Under the pieces are notes generated by a model, which was not told the DNA's origin, made no database searches, and saw only the letters and a program-made list of their open reading frames with translations. 64,000 nt of DNA from Brachynemurus nebulosus (taxonomy: Eukaryota; Arthropoda; Insecta; Neuroptera; Myrmeleontidae): assembly GCA_035578155.1 (NCBI GenBank), contig JAPWDM010000011.1, positions 20,684,375 to 20,748,374 on the forward strand. The letters run 5' to 3'. How positions within the stretch are numbered: the stretch's first letter is position 1; each line of letters begins with the position of its first letter. The position numbers and the translations under genes were made by a program. Positions 1-9,703 of this stretch are shown here, piece by piece.

Positions 1-892
1 TTTTAATTATGCACGGACAGCAAAATTTTTGTCCAGATGTAACAACAGTGTATTTGCAGACACACACAATTTCAAATAATAATAATGAATTGTGTATAAG
101 AATGTAGTTCTAATTCAAGAAATAATGGGTTTTTGGGAACTTTCTTTTAATGTGGGAATAATTAAATGTATAACTTTTTTTTAAGCAGATATCGGTTTTT
201 TAAGACAATTTATTATGACAGAAGAAGGGAGTTCTATATTCCTAATTGTAATAATTAGTATAAGTGTACAATATATCATTACACATTTTAAATGGACACA
301 TTTTTTTTTCTCTTTTTGCAAACTAATGCGGAAATATTGCACGTCTTATATAATTCTTTTTAAATTGCTTATGTTGGGAATATGAATTAATATTATTAAG
401 GGGTAATATATATATAATTTTGTAGGTCTAATTTTAGTAAGGGGTACCATATATTTTTTTTTGTTTTTTTGTAATTTTTTTTATTGCATTCGGGAAAAAA
501 TAATTATCGTAGGTAGTTGGTGGTCAACTGGGCAAAGTAGAATGGGTACTATTGGGAAAAAGTTAGAATTATGCGGGTTGTGGCACTAATTAGCACTATA
601 ACTGAGTCATAGGGATATTGGGTCTTAGTTTTCAATTTTTTATAAGGGAACTGTCATAAGTACGGGGGAACTTAGTCAACATGGGAATATCGGGATACAA
701 ATTAAAATATACGAGGTATTGACAAATCAAATAGTTTTCATTGGGAGAATATAAGAATAACAATGTTCGGAGGAACGAAAATGGAAATATAGTGGAAAAA
801 TAAACGGGATAAACGAGAATTATAACAAGTAACGGGAATCATTGGGAAAATAAATTTGACTAGTATTGGGAATAAATATCAGGAAAATTAAA

Positions 893-1125
893 TCATGTGG
901 GAACTGGAAAAGGGAAATAATGTCAATAAGGGTTAATCTACGGGAAAAATCGTAAATCAATAGGGGGAAATTAGATCATGTGGGAACTGGAAAAAAAGGG
1001 AAATAATATCAATAAGAGTTAATCTACGGGAAAAATCGTAAATCAATAGGGGGAAATTAGATCATGTGGGAACTGGAAAAAAAGGGAAATAATATCAATA
1101 AGAGTTAATCTACGGGAAAAAGGGT
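893..1125 (+). repeat. Tandem repeat, 83-86 bp units, about 2.7 copies (copy A)
   Basis: Units start with TCATGTGGGAACTGG at 893, 976 and 1062. They differ by small indels in an A/G run. The same array lies at 5307-5539 in copy B. Confidence 0.85.
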
Positions 1126-1127
1126 GA

Positions 1128-1367
1128 ATCAATCGGGAAAAACAAAATAGATTCGAGGGCGAATCAATCGGGGAAAATCAAGAAGAGGATCAGCTGGAAA
1201 ATCTAAAGGAAGAATCATCAGCAACCACAGGAGCACAACAACGTTCAGGGGCGTCACCACAACTTTCAACCACACCACGTTCAACAATACCAAACATAGT
1301 TGTTGAAATGCCAAAGTTTAGTATATGGGCCTTGCAAGTAGTGAATACTGGATTCATTATATTATAA
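1128..1367 (+). pseudogene. Open frame in the retrotransposon, possible Gag remnant (copy A)
   Basis: A 79-codon frame without an ATG runs from the TGA at 1125-1127 to a TAA at 1365-1367. The product is rich in Glu, Gln, Ser and Thr and lies where Gag/Pol N-terminal sequence is expected, directly upstream of the protease remnant but in another frame. I recognise no domain. The same frame is at 5542-5781. Confidence 0.35.
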
Positions 1368-1640
1368 TATTGGAATATAATGCACTAATGGGGATGGGAC
1401 TACAACTGCAACTGGAATTGCCAACTTTCAATCTAACTGGAGTTACGGGGACCAAATTTCAAATTTATGGGACTTCTAACGTTGATTTGGAGATGGAAAG
1501 CCTGAAGTTACATACTATTCTTGTCATTTGTGATTTGCCACTTGTTATCGACGAGCTACTGGGAAGGATATTTACGTAGGAGAATCAAATTAGCATCGAC
1601 TTCATGAGCGAAGACATGTATTTGCCGAGATACAATCTGC
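1325..1640 (+). pseudogene. Degraded retropepsin (aspartic protease) segment, copy A
   Basis: The frame starting at 1325 contains NLTGVTGTKFQIYG, then a hydrophobic stretch and DELLGRIF. This matches the C-terminal half of a Gypsy protease, where the family shows an hLGxDF-type motif. The frame is stopped by TAG at 1577-1579 and reads on with ISIDF and a further short segment, as homologues do after the LGxDF motif. The catalytic DTGA-type motif is not seen upstream, so the domain is truncated as well as stopped. Recognition rests on motif spacing only. The identical copy B is at 5739-6054. Confidence 0.55.
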
Positions 1641-1714
1641 GAATACCATTATCGGGACAAATGGACTATGTGTGCGATGTAGGGGATACTTACCAAAACT
1701 ATGAAGCTGCAGGG

Positions 1715-2070
1715 GACAACAAATATACGGGGGCCGTTCTACAGCAACGGACAACAAACATACGGGGGGCCGTTCTACAGCGACGGACGACAAATATACG
1801 GGGGGCCGTTCTACAGCGACGGGCAACAAAAATATGAGGGGCCGTTCTACAGCGACGGACAACAAATATACGGGGGCCGTTCTACAGAGACGGACAACAA
1901 ATTTATGGGGAGCCACACTACAGAGGTGGACAACAAATGTATCGGGGTGCCGCACTACAGAGGCGGACAACAAATTTATGGGGAGCCGCGCTACAGCGAC
2001 GGAGAAGAAAATATGGGGAGCCGCACCACAGGGGTGGACAGCAAAATATGGGGGTCTGGGTATATGGACC
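1715..2070 (+). repeat. 35/36-bp minisatellite, about 10 units, open in several frames (copy A)
   Basis: Units begin GACAACAAATATACGGGGG and continue to a CTACAGCGACG-like end. Some are 35 and some 36 bp, so each 35-bp unit shifts the frame. Four of the six frames stay open for 60-160 codons, with translated 12-residue periods such as PFYSDGQQIYGG. Left units are most alike and right units diverge. Counterpart at 6129-6484. Confidence 0.9.
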
Positions 2071-2174
2071 AACATGCGTGATGTTAGGGTATACACTGCA
2101 GCGAGGGAAAAAGAAGTAATGGAGGAAACAATTCAAATTGGGAAGCTGCCAAAAATGGGAATATTATTACAAGA

Positions 2175-2525
2175 GTGTTAGGGAACACAAATGAAGTTTT
2201 TTCTGAAGAATCCTCGGACAAGTATCTTCGGTCTCCAGCGTTTGGAAATTCACGGAAGGCGCCAACAAGGGACAACTCAACGTTACGGTCGCTGCGGCCA
2301 CAGTCGACCGATAACAAGGGAACGGAGTCTGGCCGACTCCTTATCCAATTGAAATATGACGTGGAGATGCCTCCACGATCCGAGTGTGTTACCATTGGAG
2401 TACAGCGGAGATTCCAGCCAGGGACGGAGATCATAATCGAGCCATTGGGAAAGTATTTACACGGGAGCATAGCAGCAAGGGTGTTGATCAAGGGTGTCGA
2501 GGACAACAAAGTTCAAGCTAATTAA
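2175..2525 (+). pseudogene. Post-protease linker remnant of Gypsy Pol, copy A
   Basis: A 116-codon frame contains MPPRSECVTIGVQ, GTEIIIEPL and ARVLIKGVEDNKVQ. This is the pattern of the region between protease and reverse transcriptase in Gypsy-type Pol (a PPRxE motif, then iepl, then v-i-N). It ends at a stop where RT should begin, and about 60 bp later integrase-like sequence starts, so the RT/RNase H block appears deleted. The start codon is arbitrary. Copy B at 6589-6939 differs by one residue (Ile to Thr, T2470/C6884). Confidence 0.55.
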
Positions 2526-2580
2526 AGTATCCACGAAGGGGAGGGGGAGAAATATACCAAACACAAGCACACAAATTAGA

Positions 2581-2745
2581 TGACAAGCTAATAATTCCAA
2601 CGACAATGGGACGACAAGGGCTAGAGGTACATCACGACCAACCACATGCGGGTCATCAGGGGGTTTGCGCGAACACTCGCGTTAACACAAAATAAATTAT
2701 ACTGGGCGACCATGAACAAGAAGAAGAAATATTGTGAAGGATTTC
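2581..2745 (+). pseudogene. Integrase N-terminal zinc-binding (HHCC) remnant, copy A
   Basis: One frame gives KLIIPTTMGRQGLEVHHD followed by AGHQGV, the His-x-x-x-His part of a Gypsy integrase zinc-binding domain. It stops at 2693-2695. A +1 frame continues with KLYWATM and a Cys, matching the yyWpgM...C part. The domain is thus frameshifted, and no DDE catalytic core follows. A short acidic frame ending near 2913 may be the Pol tail. Counterpart at 6995-7159. Confidence 0.6.
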
Positions 2746-3167
2746 CATCATATACTCAGCCAGTGACCAGGATCCAGTAGAAGAAGAAGACAAAACCCGA
2801 GTACCGGAAGTTTTACACATATCGACTACTTCCGTACCATACGCGCAGTCAAAGGCCTGCGGAGGAACGACCAATGTGGAGAATAGTGGAATGTATGACA
2901 AAACGAAACGATCGTGAGTGTGTGGGTGAAAGTGAACTAACTACGAAGAAGACAATGTTAGAGACGCTAAGTGAAAATAGAGACACTAAGTGAAATAATT
3001 AACGTAAGACACATATTGTATTTACTATGTATATATTTATTTTTGCTTTTCAGAGATACAATATAAATTGTATTTTAAGCGTAAGGGTTGCATCATCGAG
3101 GGACGCAGGGACAAATGGTTACACTCTCGGGAAAGGCTGGTTGCTCATTGGAGCAACCATCTTTTTC

Positions 3168-3181
3168 GAAGGGGGGAGTAA
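3168..3181 (+). promoter_or_regulatory. Polypurine tract of copy A
   Basis: GAAGGGGGGAGTAA sits directly before the TGTTG start of the LTR, the expected position for plus-strand priming. The same tract is at 7582-7595 in copy B. Confidence 0.75.
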
Positions 3182-3329
3182 TGTTGCAATCGGGCCATTT
3201 GTTTGGACACAAGTTGTTAACGAGGCCAGTAAACCAAAACAAACAACCAAAACATATCGACGATTTACTAATTCATACTTTCTGCTGACTCTGATAAAAA
3301 TGACGTGATTATGTGGGTCAAACGATTAA

Positions 3330-3337
3330 TATAAAAG
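3330..3337 (+). promoter_or_regulatory. LTR TATA box
   Basis: TATAAAAG lies 148 bp into the LTR, a plausible Pol II promoter placing the U3/R boundary near 3360. The copy in the 3' LTR is at 7744-7751. Confidence 0.55.
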
Positions 3338-3673
3338 TCTCGTAAAATGATAATCAAGGGGGTAGTCGAAGAGGACATTAGTCGGGGGAGTCAAAAAGAG
3401 TAGTCGAAGAGGGTATTAGTCGAAGAGTAGTCGAAGAGGACATTAGTCGGATGGCAGTCGTAAAAGTGTAGTCGAAGTCGGGTAGTCGGGGTAGTCGGGG
3501 AGAAGGCAAGTCAAGTATGGAGTGGTAAAGAGCATTGGAGCTGGAGGCTAGTTGCTAGCAGGGGGATGGGCTACTCTGGGTAATTTAACATGCTCTATTG
3601 GTCGTAATTGGGAAGTTTGTTTTGGTGGCCAATAACAAGGACTTGTAATTAAACCACGGGAATAACTTGTGTC

Positions 3674-3682
3674 CAGGTAAGT
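3674..3682 (+). promoter_or_regulatory. Consensus splice donor inside the LTR
   Basis: CAG|GTAAGT is a perfect 5' splice site downstream of the predicted start, repeated at 8088-8096. A strong acceptor (pyrimidine tract then CAG) ends at 3053 and 7467, so an LTR transcript could splice out almost all of the internal region. Confidence 0.45.
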
Positions 3683-3825
3683 CCTAATTCTTTTGCTGTT
3701 ATTTTAACTTTTGTTTATAAATGTTTACCTGTCTGTTTGGGGAACAATTCCTATTTTGTTTTATTGTATTTTATGTCATTAATGTTCCTGTTTTGTTTCT
3801 TGCGTCTTTTATTTATTTGTTTGTT

Positions 3826-3831
3826 AATAAA
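3826..3831 (+). terminator. LTR polyadenylation signal
   Basis: AATAAA is followed by a GT-rich stretch, 180 bp before the LTR end. The equivalent is at 8240-8245. This fits a long R region and a short U5. Confidence 0.5.
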
Positions 3832-4006
3832 ATTGTCAAATTGAAACCATTATTTTGTTGAGAGAAAAGTGAATACCCTAAAGTTCCCGCAAGTCTACCG
3901 TAGTGATCAGGAGTTCGAACCCCGACCTTTCTGTAGGGTTTTCAACGCTACCAATAACATCAATTTACTCCCTACAGAAAAGGTCCGTACCCCCCGTCCC
4001 TTACAG

Positions 4007-4016
4007 TGGTGGCAGC
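4007..4016 (+). promoter_or_regulatory. Retrotransposon primer-binding site
   Basis: TGGTGGCAGC begins one base after the LTR end. TGG is complementary to a tRNA 3' CCA, and the rest resembles the complement of a tRNA-Leu acceptor end (TGGTGGCAGCGGTG expected; one extra C here). The primer identity is an inference. Confidence 0.65.
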
Positions 4017-5306
4017 CGGTGAAATTAATAGTAAAACAAAAAACTGCGGAGGATTTGCGGAAATTTTTGGGTCCTTTTCTTTTTTAAATGTGGAAATTGT
4101 GTAAATCTGGGGGAATAAAAGTGAGTTAACTATTAATTATTACAATTATCCATACTAAATCATTAAATTTATTCAATTGCTTACTGCTTAGAAATCTTTT
4201 TTTTTGTTGAAAAAAATAAAGTTTTTTTGATTAGTTAAGCATAAATCCAAGTTCACATAATATATATGTAGGTAATGAACTAATGATGTTAAATGTATTG
4301 TTTTATCATAGCTATTAAATTATTTATAAAAACAAACAGTATACACTAGTAGTGATTAGCAATACGATATCCTGTCTCGTGACTGTCGTACGTTAATATG
4401 TACTCATACTTGTTTTTTAATTATGCACGGACAGCAAAATTTTTGTCCAGATGTAACAACAGTGTATTTGCAGACACACACAATTTCAAATAATAATAAT
4501 GAATTGTGTATAAGAATGTAGTTCTAATTCAAGAAATAATGGGTTTTTGGGAACTTTCTTTTAATGTGGGAATAATTAAATGTATAACTTTTTTTTAAGC
4601 AGATATCGGTTTTTTAAGACAATTTATTATGACAGAAGAAGGGAGTTCTATATTCCTAATTGTAATAATTAGTATAAGTGTACAATATATCATTACACAT
4701 TTTAAATGGACACATTTTTTTTTCTCTTTTTGCAAACTAATGCGGAAATATTGCACGTCTTATATAATTCTTTTTAAATTGCTTATGTTGGGAATATGAA
4801 TTAATATTATTAAGGGGTAATATATATATAATTTTGTAGGTCTAATTTTAGTAAGGGGTACCATATATTTTTTTTTGTTTTTTTGTAATTTTTTTTATTG
4901 CATTCGGGAAAAAATAATTATCGTAGGTAGTTGGTGGTCAACTGGGCAAAGTAGAATGGGTACTATTGGGAAAAAGTTAGAATTATGCGGGTTGTGGCAC
5001 TAATTAGCACTATAACTGAGTCATAGGGATATTGGGTCTTAGTTTTCAATTTTTTATAAGGGAACTGTCATAAGTACGGGGGAACTTAGTCAACATGGGA
5101 ATATCGGGATACAAATTAAAATATACGAGGTATTGACAAATCAAATAGTTTTCATTGGGAGAATATAAGAATAACAATGTTCGGAGGAACGAAAATGGAA
5201 ATATAGTGGAAAAATAAACGGGATAAACGAGAATTATAACAAGTAACGGGAATCATTGGGAAAATAAATTTGACTAGTATTGGGAATAAATATCAGGAAA
5301 ATTAAA

Positions 5307-5539
5307 TCATGTGGGAACTGGAAAAGGGAAATAATGTCAATAAGGGTTAATCTACGGGAAAAATCGTAAATCAATAGGGGGAAATTAGATCATGTGGGAA
5401 CTGGAAAAAAAGGGAAATAATATCAATAAGAGTTAATCTACGGGAAAAATCGTAAATCAATAGGGGGAAATTAGATCATGTGGGAACTGGAAAAAAAGGG
5501 AAATAATATCAATAAGAGTTAATCTACGGGAAAAAGGGT
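5307..5539 (+). repeat. Tandem repeat, 83-86 bp units (copy B)
   Basis: Counterpart of 893-1125 at offset 4414, with the same unit number and indels. Confidence 0.85.
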
Positions 5540-5738
5540 GAATCAATCGGGAAAAACAAAATAGATTCGAGGGCGAATCAATCGGGGAAAATCAAGAAGA
5601 GGATCAGCTGGAAAATCTAAAGGAAGAATCATCAGCAACCACAGGAGCACAACAACGTTCAGGGGCGTCACCACAACTTTCAACCACACCACGTTCAACA
5701 ATACCAAACATAGTTGTTGAAATGCCAAAGTTTAGTAT

Positions 5739-6054
5739 ATGGGCCTTGCAAGTAGTGAATACTGGATTCATTATATTATAATATTGGAATATAATGCACT
5801 AATGGGGATGGGACTACAACTGCAACTGGAATTGCCAACTTTCAATCTAACTGGAGTTACGGGGACCAAATTTCAAATTTATGGGACTTCTAACGTTGAT
5901 TTGGAGATGGAAAGCCTGAAGTTACATACTATTCTTGTCATTTGTGATTTGCCACTTGTTATCGACGAGCTACTGGGAAGGATATTTACGTAGGAGAATC
6001 AAATTAGCATCGACTTCATGAGCGAAGACATGTATTTGCCGAGATACAATCTGC
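5739..6054 (+). pseudogene. Degraded retropepsin segment, copy B
   Basis: Same remnant as 1325-1640 with the same in-frame TAG at 5991-5993. The shared stop shows that the frame was dead before the copies separated. Confidence 0.55.
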
Positions 6055-6128
6055 GAATACCATTATCGGGACAAATGGACTATGTGTGCGATGTAGGGGA
6101 TACTTACCAAAACTATGAAGCTGCAGGG

Positions 6129-6484
6129 GACAACAAATATACGGGGGCCGTTCTACAGCAACGGACAACAAACATACGGGGGGCCGTTCTACAGCGACGG
6201 ACGACAAATATACGGGGGGCCGTTCTACAGCGACGGGCAACAAAAATATGAGGGGCCGTTCTACAGCGACGGACAACAAATATACGGGGGCCGTTCTACA
6301 GAGACGGACAACAAATTTATGGGGAGCCACACTACAGAGGTGGACAACAAATGTATCGGGGTGCCGCACTACAGAGGCGGACAACAAATTTATGGGGAGC
6401 CGCGCTACAGCGACGGAGAAGAAAATATGGGGAGCCGCACCACAGGGGTGGACAGCAAAATATGGGGGTCTGGGTATATGGACC
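6129..6484 (+). repeat. 35/36-bp minisatellite (copy B)
   Basis: Same array as 1715-2070 with the same unit count. It has not expanded or contracted relative to copy A, which argues for a very recent duplication. Confidence 0.9.
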
Positions 6485-6588
6485 AACATGCGTGATGTTA
6501 GGGTATACACTGCAGCGAGGGAAAAAGAAGTAATGGAGGAAACAATTCAAATTGGGAAGCTGCCAAAAATGGGAATATTATTACAAGA

Positions 6589-6939
6589 GTGTTAGGGAAC
6601 ACAAATGAAGTTTTTTCTGAAGAATCCTCGGACAAGTATCTTCGGTCTCCAGCGTTTGGAAATTCACGGAAGGCGCCAACAAGGGACAACTCAACGTTAC
6701 GGTCGCTGCGGCCACAGTCGACCGATAACAAGGGAACGGAGTCTGGCCGACTCCTTATCCAATTGAAATATGACGTGGAGATGCCTCCACGATCCGAGTG
6801 TGTTACCATTGGAGTACAGCGGAGATTCCAGCCAGGGACGGAGATCATAATCGAGCCATTGGGAAAGTATTTACACGGGAGCACAGCAGCAAGGGTGTTG
6901 ATCAAGGGTGTCGAGGACAACAAAGTTCAAGCTAATTAA
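6589..6939 (+). pseudogene. Post-protease linker remnant of Gypsy Pol, copy B
   Basis: Same remnant as 2175-2525 except for the single substitution at 6884 (T to C), the only difference I found between the two 4414-bp units. Confidence 0.55.
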
Positions 6940-6994
6940 AGTATCCACGAAGGGGAGGGGGAGAAATATACCAAACACAAGCACACAAATTAGA

Positions 6995-7159
6995 TGACAA
7001 GCTAATAATTCCAACGACAATGGGACGACAAGGGCTAGAGGTACATCACGACCAACCACATGCGGGTCATCAGGGGGTTTGCGCGAACACTCGCGTTAAC
7101 ACAAAATAAATTATACTGGGCGACCATGAACAAGAAGAAGAAATATTGTGAAGGATTTC
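6995..7159 (+). pseudogene. Integrase zinc-binding remnant, copy B
   Basis: Identical in reading to 2581-2745, including the frameshift near 7108. Confidence 0.6.
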
Positions 7160-7581
7160 CATCATATACTCAGCCAGTGACCAGGATCCAGTAGAAGAAG
7201 AAGACAAAACCCGAGTACCGGAAGTTTTACACATATCGACTACTTCCGTACCATACGCGCAGTCAAAGGCCTGCGGAGGAACGACCAATGTGGAGAATAG
7301 TGGAATGTATGACAAAACGAAACGATCGTGAGTGTGTGGGTGAAAGTGAACTAACTACGAAGAAGACAATGTTAGAGACGCTAAGTGAAAATAGAGACAC
7401 TAAGTGAAATAATTAACGTAAGACACATATTGTATTTACTATGTATATATTTATTTTTGCTTTTCAGAGATACAATATAAATTGTATTTTAAGCGTAAGG
7501 GTTGCATCATCGAGGGACGCAGGGACAAATGGTTACACTCTCGGGAAAGGCTGGTTGCTCATTGGAGCAACCATCTTTTTC

Positions 7582-7595
7582 GAAGGGGGGAGTAA
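7582..7595 (+). promoter_or_regulatory. Polypurine tract of copy B
   Basis: GAAGGGGGGAGTAA lies directly before the 3' LTR at 7596 and is identical to the tract at 3168-3181. Confidence 0.75.
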
Positions 7596-8419
7596 TGTTG
7601 CAATCGGGCCATTTGTTTGGACACAAGTTGTTAACGAGGCCAGTAAACCAAAACAAACAACCAAAACATATCGACGATTTACTAATTCATACTTTCTGCT
7701 GACTCTGATAAAAATGACGTGATTATGTGGGTCAAACGATTAATATAAAAGTCTCGTAAAATGATAATCAAGGGGGTAGTCGAAGAGGACATTAGTCGGG
7801 GGAGTCAAAAAGAGTAGTCGAAGAGGGTATTAGTCGAAGAGTAGTCGAAGAGGACATTAGTCGGATGGCAGTCGTAAAAGTGTAGTCGAAGTCGGGTAGT
7901 CGGGGTAGTCGGGGAGAAGGCAAGTCAAGTATGGAGTGGTAAAGAGCATTGGAGCTGGAGGCTAGTTGCTAGCAGGGGGATGGGCTACTCTGGGTAATTT
8001 AACATGCTCTATTGGTCGTAATTGGGAAGTTTGTTTTGGTGGCCAATAACAAGGACTTGTAATTAAACCACGGGAATAACTTGTGTCCAGGTAAGTCCTA
8101 ATTCTTTTGCTGTTATTTTAACTTTTGTTTATAAATGTTTACCTGTCTGTTTGGGGAACAATTCCTATTTTGTTTTATTGTATTTTATGTCATTAATGTT
8201 CCTGTTTTGTTTCTTGCGTCTTTTATTTATTTGTTTGTTAATAAAATTGTCAAATTGAAACCATTATTTTGTTGAGAGAAAAGTGAATACCCTAAAGTTC
8301 CCGCAAGTCTACCGTAGTGATCAGGAGTTCGAACCCCGACCTTTCTGTAGGGTTTTCAACGCTACCAATAACATCAATTTACTCCCTACAGAAAAGGTCC
8401 GTACCCCCCGTCCCTTACA
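7596..8419 (+). repeat. 3' LTR of copy B (824 bp)
   Basis: This is the second visible LTR, at an offset of 4414 from 3182-4005. It ends TTACA at 8419; the next base departs from copy A, where the PBS follows, so 8419 is the edge of the insertion. The target duplication should begin at 8420 (atatt...) but cannot be checked because the left flank is outside the window. Confidence 0.85.
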
Positions 8420-8574
8420 ATATTTCTTTCAAATTTTTCCGTTTGTAAACAATCATAGAAAATTCGAGAAAAAAAATGTACTTTTTTAGGGGTTCCTTTA
8501 GAGTGACAATCACGAAAAAAGCCTCAAATATTGCAATTAGGTCTTGTTTAAGTACTGCAAGGTTCGTTTAAAAC

Positions 8575-9596
8575 AAAAGGGTGGAACACTGTCAAAGAGA
8601 AGAAGCCTCGATCGAAGTCACCATCGGAAAGATGGATTTCATAATTCCGTTATTTATGCCATGCGCAGAAGATTAATTAAGAACCTGGTGGTGTTTTAAC
8701 GATATGTACCGGTATACCGATCGTGACCCCCAAATACGCAATGTGTTCAAGGTTAGGTGAGGCAAATATTTAAATGTGTAACAAAATTTGTTGGTACGAT
8801 AACGTTCATATTTCTTGACCGATAGAGCTACTATTTGGTATTGTAACTGCTTACGTTAAGTTCTAGGCTAAATTCGTTGATGGAGTTGGTTTTCAATATG
8901 GGACGGTTTCAAAATGGCGACTTTTCATTATTAACGAAGTTATTATTATATTATTAAATTATTGCCATTTTGAAGCTATTCAACGAAAAGAGAGCTCATC
9001 TACGAACAGCTTAAACCTTGACCCCAATTATAATTATATAGTAAAATTAAGCTGTCATCCGAGAAACGTAACCGCTGCCACAACTCTCATACTACAATAT
9101 ACATTTCGGTATTTGCCTTCTATACTATGATTGTATATCTATTTAGAGTTAATGATCAGTAAATATTAACTAAAACTGAAATTTTGCTCGTAGATAGGGA
9201 TAACTGATTAATTTCTCAAATGACAATAATTTTAATCTTAAGATTCTCAACATTTTGAAACTATCCCATGTTGATAATCAACTCCATCTATGAAGTTAAT
9301 CTAGAACTTGAGTTAAACAGTTGCATTACCAAATTTCAGCTCGATTGATTAAGAAATATAACCGTTATCGTACCAACAAATTTTCTGACACATTTATATA
9401 TTAGCCTCACCTAACCTTGAACACATTGCATATTTGGGGGTCATAATCGGTATATCGGTACATATCGTTAAAAAACCACCAGGTTCTTAATTAATCTTGT
9501 GCGCATGGTATAAACACATAACGGAATGATGAAATCCATTTTTTCGATGGTGGCTTCGATCGAGATTTCTCCTTTTTGACAGTGTTCCACCCTTTT
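8575..9596. mobile_element. Foldback element with ~345-bp inverted arms
   Basis: The left arm 8575-8916 and right arm 9251-9596 are inverted copies with scattered mismatches. Shared blocks include GGGTGGAACACTGTCAAA and AACCTTGAACACATTGC-type sequence. The 334-bp centre has no recognisable coding. It lies just past the LTR array. Confidence 0.85.
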
Positions 9597-9612
9597 TTTA
9601 AATATTTTTTTC

Positions 9613-9703
9613 CCTTAATTGACATTAGGAGACATCATTGATATTAGAATATGTATTACATACATATTCTAATATCAATGATGTCTCCTAATGTCAATTA
9701 AGG
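9613..9703. repeat. Perfect 43-bp inverted repeat with 5-nt loop
   Basis: The arms 9613-9655 and 9661-9703 are exact reverse complements around TTACA, with A/T runs outside that extend the pairing imperfectly. It is only 17 bp from the preceding foldback element. Confidence 0.9.

Larger units (their letters stand above)
1..3181 (+). mobile_element. Gypsy-type LTR retrotransposon, internal region, copy A (left end outside window)
   Basis: This is the internal part of a Gypsy-like element, ending in a polypurine tract directly before the LTR at 3182. The same sequence recurs 4414 bp downstream with no indel detectable from reading-frame coordinates. The one difference I found is T at 2470 versus C at 6884. 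It holds a G-run-rich leader, an 83-86 bp tandem repeat, a degraded protease segment, a 35/36-bp repeat array, a post-protease linker and an integrase zinc-binding remnant. I see no reverse transcriptase, RNase H or integrase catalytic core. The first ~409 bp of this internal region (4006-4414 in copy B) and its own 5' LTR would lie left of position 1. Confidence 0.85.
3182..4005 (+). repeat. LTR shared by the two tandem retrotransposon copies (824 bp)
   Basis: The LTR begins TGTTGCAATC directly after a polypurine tract and ends CCCTTACA, giving TGT...ACA termini. A primer-binding-site-like sequence starts at 4007. Inside are a TATA box (3330-3337), an AGTCG-rich stretch (about 3359-3510), a strong splice donor (3674-3682) and an AATAAA signal (3826-3831). 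The second LTR at 7596-8419 looks identical by eye. The boundary choice rests on the adjoining PPT and PBS. Confidence 0.85.
4006..7595 (+). mobile_element. Gypsy-type LTR retrotransposon, internal region, copy B (complete, 3590 bp)
   Basis: This full internal region lies between two LTRs. It starts with the primer-binding site at 4007 and ends with the polypurine tract at 7582-7595. From 4415 on it repeats copy A. At 3.6 kb it is much shorter than an autonomous Gypsy internal region. Protease and integrase zinc-binding remnants are present, but the RT/RNase H and integrase core parts are not seen. Stops and frameshifts match copy A, so the damage predates the duplication. Confidence 0.85.

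Noticed and set aside
1602..2136. Long minus-strand and alternative-frame proteins over the minisatellite
   Set aside because: They result from the 35/36-bp repeat being open in several frames. No domain, and the minus-strand products are low complexity.
3880..3960. tRNA-like gene in the LTR (GTTCGAACCCC)
   Set aside because: Only the B-box-like core fits. The T-arm does not pair and no A box or anticodon arm can be placed.
4122..8419. A giant 4.3-kb LTR starting TGAG after GGGGGAATAAAAG, with a 116-bp internal region
   Set aside because: A better PPT (3168-3181) directly precedes TGTTGC, giving an 824-bp LTR with TATA and AATAAA in proper order, and protease/integrase remnants belong inside an internal region.
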